Origin: Loktanella sp. M215
GTDB lineage: Bacteria; Pseudomonadota; Alphaproteobacteria; Rhodobacterales; Rhodobacteraceae
DNA length: 64,000 bases
Direction: 5' to 3'
NCBI RefSeq assembly: GCF_021735925.1
Contig: NZ_WMEA01000004.1
Coordinates: 392,183-456,182, forward strand
The notes beneath the pieces are model-generated. The model was not told where the DNA came from and searched no databases. It saw nothing but the letters and a program-made list of their open reading frames with translations. Shown piece after piece: positions 8,556 to 19,652 of the stretch; position 1 is the stretch's first letter, and the number at the start of each line of letters is the position of its first letter. Both the position numbers and the translations under genes were made by a program.

Positions 8556-9106
8556 TTTCGAGACCAGAAATTAGGCAGGCAGAAACCTGTGCTACTGCGA
8601 TAGGTCAAGTAGGTATCGCCATGAGGGCCGGTCCTAAGTGTCTTTTCTTCCTTCATAGCTGAGTAAATATAGATGACTACTAGTGTGGCGGAAACAAGAG
8701 CCGAAGCTTGGCTCATTGTCGCGATAGCACAGCCTGACCAGAAGAGCGTGTAAGAAACATAGAATGGATGCCTGACATACGCCCAGGGGCCGCTTGTAAT
8801 AATTCCGCTAACGTGAGCGCCCTCATCAAATGCGAGGGGCAATTCCTTCTTTTTGCTGTGCAAAATTGCCCAGAAAAACAGGGCGAAGGCAACCAGCATG
8901 AAAGTCAGTGGCGCAGCGGCATATGCGAGTCCCCAGACGAAGGCGTAGGTCATAAGTGTGATTATGCCGATCAACGACAGCGCAGATATGACGTACATGC
9001 CAGCGGGGTATTTTCCAGGTCGAAAGTGCTGCTTGGTTGCAGCTGCAATGACAAGAAAATAGGAGACCGCGATGAAGCCGATTACAAAATCAATAGGTGG
9101 AGGCAC
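8552..9106 (-). CDS. Integral membrane methyltransferase, isoprenylcysteine/phospholipid methyltransferase type
   Basis: 184 residues with about five membrane helices. The family signature is GPWAYVRHPFYVSY around residues 106-119, followed by a helix and the acidic EEKTL pattern plus YLTYRSSTGFCLP near the end. These enzymes move a methyl group from S-adenosylmethionine to a carboxylate (prenylcysteine type) or amine (phospholipid type) at the membrane. The start is GTG at 9106, with AAGGA about 10 nt before. Its stop overlaps the start of the FeeM-like gene, so both products should be made together. The context favours methyl-ester formation on a lipidic acid. Confidence 0.75.
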   Translation of the reverse strand: MPPPIDFVIGFIAVSYFLVIAAATKQHFRPGKYPAGMYVISALSLIGIITLMTYAFVWGLAYAAAPLTFMLVAFALFFWAILHSKKKELPLAFDEGAHVSGIITSGPWAYVRHPFYVSYTLFWSGCAIATMSQASALVSATLVVIYIYSAMKEEKTLRTGPHGDTYLTYRSSTGFCLPNFWSRN

Positions 9107-9386
9107 TCAGCAACATCCTTAAAAACTTGATCATACGAAACAGCCGAATGATTTCACTTAAGCGGCCAACGACACAGAACGAGCTGCACAGAACCTCTCC
9201 ACGATTATCGCTGATTCGGAAACAGTCCACGCAGTCTGTCACAATCTATAGGTGTGGCGAGGCCGATCATCAAGCCTGTTGTGTTTTAATTTTAGCGCCG
9301 TCTCCGCCCCATTGAGGCTCTTCTTGTATACGGGATCCCAAACACCTTCGGCTGACGCATTCGCCCTTGTGAGTATTGACAAAGAC

Positions 9387-10793
9387 CTATCTCACTAGGG
9401 TGGTCTGCTGCCAATCTGAGCTGGCGATCTGGTCTGTCTGATCAACCTCATCGCAGGGCACCTCGACGTAGAACGTTGTCCCGACGCCGAGTGTACTTTC
9501 GTAGTCGATTGTGCCGCCAAGGGCCGCTATAATTTCCCGAGAGATGTTCAAACCAAGTCCCGCCCCGCCGAATTTGCGTTGTTCTGATGAATCGATTTGC
9601 GTGAACCGGCCAAAAACCTGATCCTTTGCGCCGTCAGGAATTCCGATCCCGTGGTCGCGGACCGAAATGCGAGCCCGTCCCTTGTCAGCGACAAGCCAGA
9701 TATCGACATCACCGTCGGCTCGCGAAAACTTGGCTGCGTTGGAAATCATATTCCCGACCACCTGCATCAGCCTGGATCGGTCGGTATCGGCATACACAAG
9801 CCTCCCGGTCACTGTATCGGCCACCAGTCGCACATTATACCGTTTCGCGAGCCCTTGATGAGACTCGATGGCATCCGTGATGAACGCACCCAATTCGATC
9901 GTCTCTTTTTCGAATTTCATCTGTCCTTCTTCGAGCTTCTGCATATCCAGAAGATCATCGACGAGCGTCGCGAGACGCTGCGTGTTCCGGCCCGCTACTT
10001 CCAGCAATCTTTCCACTTTGAGTGGCAAGTCGCCAAATTTTCCAGAGTTGACCAGATCCAACGACCCCTTGATTGACGTCAGAGGCGTGCGGAGTTCGTG
10101 ACTGACGATGGCGACAAACTGCGACTTCACGACAAGAGCCGCTTTCGTACGCGCATGCTCCATCTCGAGGTCTTCAAGTCGTTTCAAATCTCGCCGGTAC
10201 AAGCGCAGAAAGCAAAGCGAACAGTCGATCACGAAATACATCGCAAACAGGACCGTAAAGAACTGGAGCCATGGCTGCGGTGTAAATGGCGGATGGTCGA
10301 CCAAAAGATCTATGAGGGTGATCGCAATGAACGATGCACCGTAAACAACCATCCGGATCGCGAGTGCAATTGCTATCTGATGGTTGTTTATAGCGGCATA
10401 GAGCGCCGCTGAGAACAGACAGAACAAGGCCGTAAACAAACCGACACCGTCTTCTGTCTGTCCGACCCAAATCGCATAAATGCTAATGGCCGAAGCACTT
10501 ACGACAGTATTGGCAATGAAGCCCGCATAGGCATACCTCGTCGCTTGTCTGTCGTCCGGGGCGATCCGATCGACCTTTCTGGCCAAAGTCAGGTCGACGT
10601 ACTCGCACATCATGCCGACCGCAAAGAACAATTCGGCTCGCCAGGGTGAAAAAAACCATCCGGTCAGCAGAGCCACCGATGCGATGATGCCTTGTCGCTG
10701 CCACGTCAGTAGCTTCACCGCGCGGGCGTAGTCCTGTATGTTCCTGAGGATGTGGTCTGTGTCTTCCTGACGCGATGCCATTTGCGTAGTCAT
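9387..10793 (-). CDS. Membrane sensor histidine kinase
   Basis: 468 residues. About six membrane helices fill residues 35-195 with no large periplasmic loop, so the sensor is probably within the membrane. A short coiled link follows, then the HisKA box FVAIVSHELRTPLTS with phospho-acceptor His232. The HATPase domain shows N (GNMISNAAKFS), G1 (DHGIGIP), F and G2 (GGAGLGLNIS) boxes. No receiver domain is attached and no response regulator gene is adjacent; the nearest receiver gene, at 31316, is degenerate. It lies 280 nt upstream of the methyltransferase/FeeM pair on the same strand. Intramembrane sensing would suit a hydrophobic ligand, but that is inference. Confidence 0.85.
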   Translation of the reverse strand: MTTQMASRQEDTDHILRNIQDYARAVKLLTWQRQGIIASVALLTGWFFSPWRAELFFAVGMMCEYVDLTLARKVDRIAPDDRQATRYAYAGFIANTVVSASAISIYAIWVGQTEDGVGLFTALFCLFSAALYAAINNHQIAIALAIRMVVYGASFIAITLIDLLVDHPPFTPQPWLQFFTVLFAMYFVIDCSLCFLRLYRRDLKRLEDLEMEHARTKAALVVKSQFVAIVSHELRTPLTSIKGSLDLVNSGKFGDLPLKVERLLEVAGRNTQRLATLVDDLLDMQKLEEGQMKFEKETIELGAFITDAIESHQGLAKRYNVRLVADTVTGRLVYADTDRSRLMQVVGNMISNAAKFSRADGDVDIWLVADKGRARISVRDHGIGIPDGAKDQVFGRFTQIDSSEQRKFGGAGLGLNISREIIAALGGTIDYESTLGVGTTFYVEVPCDEVDQTDQIASSDWQQTTLVR

Positions 10794-11034
10794 GATAGCT
10801 CATCTTTTATGCGGCAAACGAAATCAACTGCGGTCACGCACCACATGAAGTTGATACTCCTACAATAGCAACCCTTCACAGGAGCGCCCCACTTCAACCT
10901 TCCGGCGTGTTGTCACGAGGCCAGGCTCCCTCAGTGTTCGGCGTCCAAAAAACTCTGTGGTTCGCTCGTCAGACTGCGCGTTTCTGGGCGAGCTGGTAGC
11001 GCCCGATCACCGTTGCTTTTGGCTTATACCGGCT

Positions 11035-11610
11035 CTACGTCAAAACCCGAAAGTTCTCGTGGGTTATGACACTGAAGTTGTCTGAGACCTTGTCACGGAA
11101 TTTCGTCCATTCCTGCGGGATGGTCTCACGCATGAATGCAAGGATGGCGTCGGCGAACTGCTTCTGACTTGGGTAGTAACGATTGTGGGTCACGTATTGA
11201 TGCAAGACGGCCCAAAGCCGTTCAATCGGATTGAGGTGAGGGCAGTAGGGCCGCAGCTGGATCAGATGGATACGGCAAGCTGTCCTGGCGAGGAAATCTC
11301 TGACATCGGACCCTTTGTGGTAGGCGGCGTTGTCCCAGATGACATGAATGATGCGCTTGTCAGGGTTGCGCGCTTCGATCTTGGTCAGAAGCTGCACGGC
11401 ACTGACCCCATCAACGGTCATGGGCTCGACAAAGGGTGCATAGAAGGTTTCAAGGTTCACAGCCCCATGAATGTTCACACGACCGCGCCCTGCCGTGCTG
11501 AGGACCGCTGGATTTGATCCCACCCTCACCCAGCCGAATGCTGGCTTGGTCTGGTATTCCGGATGCACGGCATCGGCGAAGTAAACGACTTTATCTGCTG
11601 GTATGCGCAC
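11035..11610 (-). pseudogene. IS630-family transposase, C-terminal DDE part only
   Basis: 191 codons matching the DDE_3 half of IS630 transposases: YFADAVHPEYQTKPAFGWV, VIWDNAAYHKG and YCPHLNPIERLW. The N-terminal helix-turn-helix half is absent; in frame, a TAA lies just upstream of the GTG at 11610, and sequence up to 11860 does not resemble the missing part in any frame I checked. No inverted ends were found, so this is a remnant. Confidence 0.8.
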
Positions 11611-11992
11611 GACTTATCTACCACCTGTTTTGGGCAGGCGTTTCGCGTCGTCAGAAAGCGATGGGCAGGATGCCGGAGCTAACAGCGACAGCTGACCAAG
11701 CTCTTATCCGCGCGTCAAAGGCGCATACCGGCATACGTCGAGAGATCCCTGTTTCTGTCGCACGTGAATACGGCAAACGCCGCTCTCGAACCATCTTGGG
11801 GGATTTCTCTGACCGGCTCCGGCACCTTGGCCATCGCATCATCTGCGTTCGGGTTTCTTTTGTAGCGCGACAATCTGGATGAGAGCAGCGCGACAATCAG
11901 GATGATAATCCTTGGCCGCGACAGGTTGAGGTTGGCTGATCAGTTTGTCGCGGGCAAGAGATATATGGCTGTTGATTGTCGCGGAGCGTCAA

Positions 11993-14385
<2,393 letters not shown>

Positions 14386-14637
14386 TTAGGGGCGAAACGC
14401 GGGTTTGGGGCCCCTCCGGTCGGGCTACGCCCTCCCTACGTGCCCCCAAACCCGCGTTCTCATCCTGATTGACGCTGGATTCTCACCTTGATTGTCGCGC
14501 TGCATTCTTTCCTTTCAGTTCCTGTTCCGGTGTTTTCTTCATTGCTTCTACAATGCTGTGCAGCAGCCTCGTCGCTGACCGCCACGCCGTTTATGGCGGG
14601 CAGCGGCGCGGTTGGGGGGAGCAGATAATAGTCACGC

Positions 14638-15042
14638 TGCACCTTCAGCACCAGTCGGCTCGGTGATCTGGGCGATGGCCCAAATAAAGCCGACAAGTTC
14701 CCGAGCCACCGCCGCATCAGCCAGTGCAGACTTCTTGCCCCGCGCCATCAGGCGGCGGTAACGGCCACACAGGCGGACCTACGCTTTCCATCCGATATCG
14801 TTCGCAGCCTGAGGGATGCTCTCCTGACGCAGCATCATTTGCGCGCCGATCTTGGCCGGGGTGCGGTATGACCAGGCTGCCTCGATCAGAACCGATCGGG
14901 CCAGCACGTTGCCCGCCTTTGTGATCCCTCCCTGACGGCGCGTCTCTCCACTGGACCGTCCTCCCGGCACAAGGCCGAGGAACGCCATCAGCTGCCGCGG
15001 TTTGTCAAAGCGGCGAATATCGGTGATGCTAGCCCCTGCCTG
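14638..15042 (-). pseudogene. IS110-family transposase C-terminal fragment with internal amber codon
   Basis: The minus strand encodes the typical IS116/IS110/IS902 C-terminal domain: RRFDKPRQLMAFLGLVPGG, GGITKAGNVLARSVLIEAAW, RLCGRYRRLMARGKK. A TAG at 14781-14779 interrupts the frame between GWKA and VRLC, where a sense codon such as CAG or AAG is expected. Homology stops upstream near 15042, so the N-terminal half is lost. Remnant only. Confidence 0.8.
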
Positions 15043-15157
15043 TCCCCACAGCTTGGTGAGTGGGAACCATCTCTGACTTCCGCTAGAAAGACCTGAAGGC
15101 CAAACCCATCAACATGTCGGGCCTGAAACCACGGCCCTGCCGCCAATGGAGAAACCT

Positions 15158-15847
15158 ATGCTGAAATTCTATTTTCACCCCTCGCCGAACCCTGCGAAAG
15201 TCGCTCTTCTGCTGGAAGAGCTTGGTGTCGCCTACGAGGTCGTGCCTGTCGACACGCGCAAGGGCGAACAGTTCAGCGAGGCTTTCCTTGCAATCAACCC
15301 CAATGGCAAAACGCCCGCGATGACCGACGGCGCGGCAAAGCTTTTCGACAGCACCGCGATCCTGCTGTATCTGACGCAGAAGTACGACAAGTTTTTGCCG
15401 GCGAAGACATCAGAGATGCAGGCGCAATTTCTGTCATGGATGATGTTCGTGGCCAGCGGCATCGGTCCGTACTCGGGCCAGGCCGTGCACTTCAAGCACT
15501 TTGCGCCCGAGCCGAAGGACTATGCTGTCAACCGATATGACTTTGAGGCAGAGCGCCATTGGGGTCTGATCGACAAGCGCCTGTCCGAAGGCAAATACAT
15601 GATGGGCGATACCTACACTGTTCTGGACATGGCTGTCTGGGGTTGGGCGCGTGCCGTGCCGTTTATCCTTGGTGCAGAAGCGTGGACCGCCCTTCCCAAC
15701 GTGAAGCGCCTGCTTGACGAGATCAACGCGCGCCCCGCCGCAAAGGCCGCGGAAGCGCTGTCCACCGAGTATTCCTTCAAGAAGGACATGGACGACGCGG
15801 CGAAGGCAGTGATGTTTCCGCAGAACAAGCGTCTGACTCAGGCCTGA
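15158..15847 (+). CDS. Glutathione S-transferase family protein
   Basis: 229 residues with an N-terminal thioredoxin-like domain (FYFHPSPNPAKVALLLEEL, then NPNGKTPAMTD with the cis-proline and LFDSTAILLYL binding the gamma-glutamyl part) and an all-helical C-terminal domain. It resembles YfcG/YghU-type bacterial GSTs, which act as disulfide reductases or in detoxification. The ATG at 15158 is preferred over 15146 because GGAG sits 8 nt before it. A strong hairpin follows, so it is probably monocistronic. Confidence 0.88.
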   Translation: MLKFYFHPSPNPAKVALLLEELGVAYEVVPVDTRKGEQFSEAFLAINPNGKTPAMTDGAAKLFDSTAILLYLTQKYDKFLPAKTSEMQAQFLSWMMFVASGIGPYSGQAVHFKHFAPEPKDYAVNRYDFEAERHWGLIDKRLSEGKYMMGDTYTVLDMAVWGWARAVPFILGAEAWTALPNVKRLLDEINARPAAKAAEALSTEYSFKKDMDDAAKAVMFPQNKRLTQA

Positions 15848-15853
15848 GTGCCA

Positions 15854-15882
15854 GGGGTCCGGTGCGCATGGCACCGGACCCC
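15854..15882 (+). terminator. Strong hairpin terminator between GST and molybdoenzyme genes
   Basis: GGGGTCCGGTGC and GCACCGGACCCC form a perfect 12-bp stem with a 5-nt loop, six bases after the GST stop. The opposing operon ends at 15924, so it may serve both convergent transcripts. No T-run follows. Confidence 0.7.
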
Positions 15883-15923
15883 ACGCACGATCCTGGCGTG
15901 TTCAGGCCGTGACACCGATCTTG

Positions 15924-16676
15924 TTAGATCCCCGCATACCAGTCGTAATCGCCTACATCTTCCCAGAACCCGCCTTTGCCTCTCCCCAGGCCCTCAAGGC
16001 TGGCCACGACTTCGACACCCATGATGAACTTGGCATGCTTATAGCCCAGTTTGCGTTCGACCCGCAGGCGGACCGGTGCCCCGTGACCGACCGGCAAGGG
16101 CGCTTCGTTCATCGTATGGGCCAAGATCGTCTGCGGATGCATCGCACTGCGCAAATCTATCGACTCGTAATAAGGGGTCCCGTTGAAATCATCGGCACAG
16201 CGAAAGATCACGAACTTCGCATCCGGCTGTAAGCCCGCGGTGCGCAGAATTTCGGACAGGGGCACCCCGGTCCATTTACCGATGGCAGACCAACCTTCGA
16301 CGCAATTGTGCAATGTGATCTGGGTACGCTGCGGAAGCATCTTCAGTTCGGCGAGCGAGTATTGCGCCGGCGTGGTGACCAGTCCTCCGATCGGCAGCGA
16401 CCAATCAGAAAAGCCGTTGCGCATCAGCGCAGCATAGGCTGGATCGTTCGGCATTGTGTTGCCGTTGACCCTGAAGTCGGGCGACATCTCTGTTTCGGCA
16501 AATTCCGGCGCCAGCGCATCGCCGACCACAAACGGTCCGATCCGGGTGCCCAGCCACTCGCCTGCCCCAAGCACCAGTTGTTTGAAAGAGGGCGTGGCAC
16601 CAAGGCGATCGCAACCGATCAGGACCGCCGGAGCCGCCAGCGTCAACAGGCTGCGGCGTGTCAGAAGCTTGCTCAT
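15924..16676 (-). CDS. Tat-exported molybdopterin oxidoreductase (sulfite-oxidase fold)
   Basis: 250 residues with a Tat leader (LTRRSLLTLAAPAVLIGC; the cysteine could also be lipidated) and the oxidoreductase molybdopterin-binding domain. The Mo-ligand cysteine is Cys125 in LHNCVEGWSAIGKWTGVPL. C-terminal segments RVERKLGYKHAKFIMGVEV and GGFWEDVGDYDWYAGI fit YedY/MsrP-like enzymes. It overlaps the cytochrome b gene by 4 nt (ATGA), which probably supplies electrons, as YedZ does for YedY. Substrate is not predictable; sulfoxide or sulfite chemistry is the family theme. Confidence 0.85.
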   Translation of the reverse strand: MSKLLTRRSLLTLAAPAVLIGCDRLGATPSFKQLVLGAGEWLGTRIGPFVVGDALAPEFAETEMSPDFRVNGNTMPNDPAYAALMRNGFSDWSLPIGGLVTTPAQYSLAELKMLPQRTQITLHNCVEGWSAIGKWTGVPLSEILRTAGLQPDAKFVIFRCADDFNGTPYYESIDLRSAMHPQTILAHTMNEAPLPVGHGAPVRLRVERKLGYKHAKFIMGVEVVASLEGLGRGKGGFWEDVGDYDWYAGI

Positions 16677-17512
16677 TGGCCCTTCTCCTTTGGCAAGCGG
16701 AACCGGCCCGTGATCATCGATCTGACTTCGTTGAAGGGTCCTGCCAGCAGGACCATGATTATGTGGACTATAAAAAATCCGACCAGCAGCGCCATGAAGA
16801 TAAAGTGCAACGATCGCGCAGATTGCCGACCGCCGAACACGTCAATCAGCCAAGGCATCAGAGCGGTCGCAGCCGGTGACATGGTCAGACCCGTCAGCAC
16901 CATGCCGGGTAGCAGGATCACCAACACCGACAGATAGGCGAACTTCTGCAGTATATTGTAGCGCAAAGCTGCGAAGCCTTTGGGAAAGTTCAGCGTGGCG
17001 TGATGCTTGATGTCGCCCCAGATATGGCGGGGCCGCAGCTCCTCTCGCGTGGGTAGCAGATCCCGCCGCGTGTGCCCGTTCCACAGACTGCGCAGCGCAT
17101 AGATCAGCAGCGCCCCGGCGAACAGCCAGGCGAAGGTCAGGTGCCATCGGCGCGCCAGCGCCAGGTTATAGGTCGAAGGGATCGTGGCCCAGCCGGGAAA
17201 GGCGCGGTTGCGCACAACACCGCCGCTGTCAGTCCACTTTCCCAAAACTCCCGTCGTCTTGATCTGTTGCCCCGCCACAGTCAGCACACCGGCATCGGCA
17301 GTCGCCCCGATTTCCAGCCAGGCCGGATCAGGGTTGGCCCCGTAATTGCCCCAGTAGAGGCGTGGATGAGCGTTGAAGATCATCAATCCGCTGCCCAGCA
17401 TGATCAGCAGCACTGCCGCGTTGGTCCAATGCCACAGCCGCGTCGAAAGTCTGTGCCGTCGCACCAGATCACCGCCGTGGGGCGAGGTGTCGGTGCTCTC
17501 ATGAAGTGCCAT
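16673..17512 (-). CDS. Cytochrome b561-type membrane electron donor
   Basis: 279 residues with four main membrane helices carrying haem-ligand histidines: RLWHWTNAAVLLIM, RRWHLTFAWLFAGAL, LQKFAYLSVLVILLP and SLHFIFMALLVGFFIVHII. A ~90-residue periplasmic insertion lies between helices one and two. It presumably passes electrons between the quinone pool and the molybdoenzyme encoded immediately downstream. ATG 17512 has GAGG 8 nt upstream. The HdeA-like gene lies upstream on the same strand. Confidence 0.85.
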   Translation of the reverse strand: MALHESTDTSPHGGDLVRRHRLSTRLWHWTNAAVLLIMLGSGLMIFNAHPRLYWGNYGANPDPAWLEIGATADAGVLTVAGQQIKTTGVLGKWTDSGGVVRNRAFPGWATIPSTYNLALARRWHLTFAWLFAGALLIYALRSLWNGHTRRDLLPTREELRPRHIWGDIKHHATLNFPKGFAALRYNILQKFAYLSVLVILLPGMVLTGLTMSPAATALMPWLIDVFGGRQSARSLHFIFMALLVGFFIVHIIMVLLAGPFNEVRSMITGRFRLPKEKGQ

Positions 17513-17573
17513 CTGATGCCTCGCCTTTCTGGCCAATGACCCCGTCCTGAAAAGAGCGGGGTCGGGGTTGGCA

Positions 17574-18038
17574 TCACATGGAGTCGTGCATCACATCCAT
17601 CACCATCATATCTTCCTTGCCGACACAGGCCTCTTCCATCTTCATCATAGCCTCTTCGGTCATGGCACCGTCGGCTGCCATCGCCCCGTCGGCTGCCATC
17701 GCACCATCTGCGGGCATCGCTCCGTCAGCAGCCATCGCTCCGTCAGCAGCCATCGCGCCATCAGCAGCCATGGCACCATCGGTTGCAGGTGCTGCCTCGG
17801 TCGCCATCGCACCATCGGCGGGCATCGCGCCGTCAGCCGCCATCGCGTCGCCGGCCGGCATGTCCTTCATTGCCGTATCAATGGCTGTCGCTGCCGCCAT
17901 CATCCCATCCATGTCCATCGCCATCAGTTCGGCGCAGGTCATTTTGCTGACGTCCATCTCGCTATGGGCGGCGGCAAACAGCGGTGACGCCGACAGCGCG
18001 ACAAGGGTTGTAGTGCTCAGAAACAGATTGCGGATCAT
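17574..18038 (-). CDS. Secreted HdeA-like protein with a methionine/alanine/aspartate repeat insert
   Basis: 154 residues. A signal peptide (cleaved near SPLFAAAHS) is followed by a short HdeA-type half, SKMTCAELMAMDMDG with Cys35. The second half, EEACVGKEDMMVMD with the partner cysteine, ends the protein. Between them lie roughly nine copies of an [AP]ADGAM-like pentapeptide. HdeA-like proteins are periplasmic acid-stress chaperones; the repeat insert sits in the loop that the disulfide normally closes. Its DNA is a run of 15-bp repeats, likely variable in length. ATG 18038 follows GGGAGGAC. A second protein of this plan is at 41989. Confidence 0.7.
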   Translation of the reverse strand: MIRNLFLSTTTLVALSASPLFAAAHSEMDVSKMTCAELMAMDMDGMMAAATAIDTAMKDMPAGDAMAADGAMPADGAMATEAAPATDGAMAADGAMAADGAMAADGAMPADGAMAADGAMAADGAMTEEAMMKMEEACVGKEDMMVMDVMHDSM

Positions 18039-18451
18039 GATAGTCCTCCCGGATCGTGGCCGCGCTCCATGCACGTCCTCCTCAACAGATCATACGCCCG
18101 GCTTAAAAGTGCGGCGCAAATTTAATGCACGATCACCAGAACTTGAGATGCCGTCATCTCCCTTGAGAACTTCAAGCTCCGCCAGCACCTGCAAAAGGGG
18201 TACCACCCAAAATTTAGCTGTGAGCGCATCCAGGCGCCGAGTGTCCTACCAAGGTCCGCTGCGGAACTAGGTTTGTGTCAAATGGTTCTCCCGATTGCGG
18301 TAGCTCCTTACGACAAAACGCTCCACCGACTTTGCGCTGTGCACGTCCGGCAACGCACCTAAGGCGTCACGTAACCGTGAAGCCAAGGTATTGCGGCAAC
18401 CTTCCATATGGACTGACCGTTGGGCCACTGAAACATTCCAGGAGACACCCA

Positions 18452-19498
18452 ATGAATTCCTTTAGGACACTCGCGACAACAGTCACTTTGGCAACCATTC
18501 CAGCTTTTGCGTTCGCGCAGGACACCACCGCGCCGAACACAGATGTTCCCGAAGTCGTATAGGAAAAGACCACCCAAGAATTCATCGACAGCCTGAAAGG
18601 CTCTACTCCGATCAACCAGCTGCCCTATGACGAGGCCCGTCAGGTGCTGATCGACGCGCAGACAAAGGGCGACACCGCAATGCCCGATGCGGACGTACAG
18701 GAGATGACCCTGAATGTCGGCCCCACCGGCGAGGTCAAGGTTTATAAAGTTCGGCCCGCTGGTACCGAAGGCAAAACGCTGCCGGGCGTTGTTTACTTTC
18801 ACGGCGGCGGTTGGGTGCTGGGGAACTTCACCACCCATGAGCGGCTGATGCGGGATATGGCGACGCAGACGAACGCGTCAATGGTATTTGTCGAATACAG
18901 TCCTGCGCCCGAGCAAAAACATCCTGTCCAGCTTGATCAGGATTATGCTGTTCTGCAGTACGTCTCGGAAAATGCCGCAGAGTTTGGCATTGATGCCAAC
19001 CAACTTGCGATTGCAGGTGACTCCGTCGGCGGCCAGATGGCGGCCGTGACGGCCGTGCGCGCCAAGGCCGATGGCCCCGCGCTTGACGCAATGGTCATGT
19101 TTTACCCGGTCACCACCGCCGACCTGACCAGCCACTCCTATGAACTGTTCGCTGACGGCCCGTGGCTGTCCAAAGCCAGCATGGCGTGGTTCTGGGAAGC
19201 TTATCTGCCCGAGGGCACCGATAGTGCCGATCCGATGATTTCTCCGCTAAACTACGGCGCAGAAGATATCGCGGACCTACCGCCAGCGCTGGTCATCACC
19301 GATGCAAACGACGTGCTGCGGGATGAAGGCGAGGCCTTTGCATCAAAGCTGACATTGGCCGGGGTCGAAACGCAGAGCACGCGTTACGATTTTACGACGC
19401 ATGATTTCGTGATGCTGAACGCCTATGCGCAAACGCCCGCGACAACAGCCGCGATCACCGAGGCCGCGAACTTCCTGAAGGATCACTTCACGAAGTAA
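18452..19498 (+). pseudogene. Exported HSL-family esterase/lipase interrupted by an in-frame TAG
   Basis: AGGAGA leads to an ATG at 18452 and a signal peptide (MNSFRTLATTVTLATIPAF...AQ). After VPEVV a TAG codon at 18560-18562 interrupts an otherwise continuous frame that runs to 19498. The downstream part is a complete alpha/beta hydrolase-3 enzyme: oxyanion motif YFHGGGWVLG, nucleophile GDSVGG, acid in TDANDVLRDEGE, and His in TTHDF. Reinitiation at the ATG at 18644, or another internal ATG, would give a cytoplasmic, truncated enzyme. The likeliest history is CAG to TAG. Readthrough by amber suppression cannot be excluded. Confidence 0.75.
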
Positions 19499-19519
19499 TG
19501 GCTCAGACGCTCCCGAAAG

Positions 19520-19544
19520 CCCGCCCTCTAATAGGGCGGGTTTT
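19520..19544 (+). terminator. Intrinsic terminator after the esterase
   Basis: CCCGCCCT and AGGGCGGG pair around a CTAAT loop and are followed directly by TTTT, a standard Rho-independent terminator 20 nt after the esterase stop. Confidence 0.85.
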
Positions 19545-19652
19545 CAACCGGAAAAGCTCGGATCACGGCCCTTCCAGCACGTCCCGTTTCAATACTGACG
19601 GAACCAACCTGCAGCAGAGATCACCAGCCGTTTAATCCGATAGAGGACTCCC

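Noticed and set aside
17660..17870. Short repeats considered as a CRISPR-like array
   Set aside because: The 15-bp units are contiguous, in frame and code for a pentapeptide repeat; there are no spacers.
17568..18270. Plus-strand frames with His-rich and Ala/Ser/Pro repeats
   Set aside because: They are antisense readings of the repeat region of the HdeA-like gene; the minus strand has signal peptide and ribosome site.
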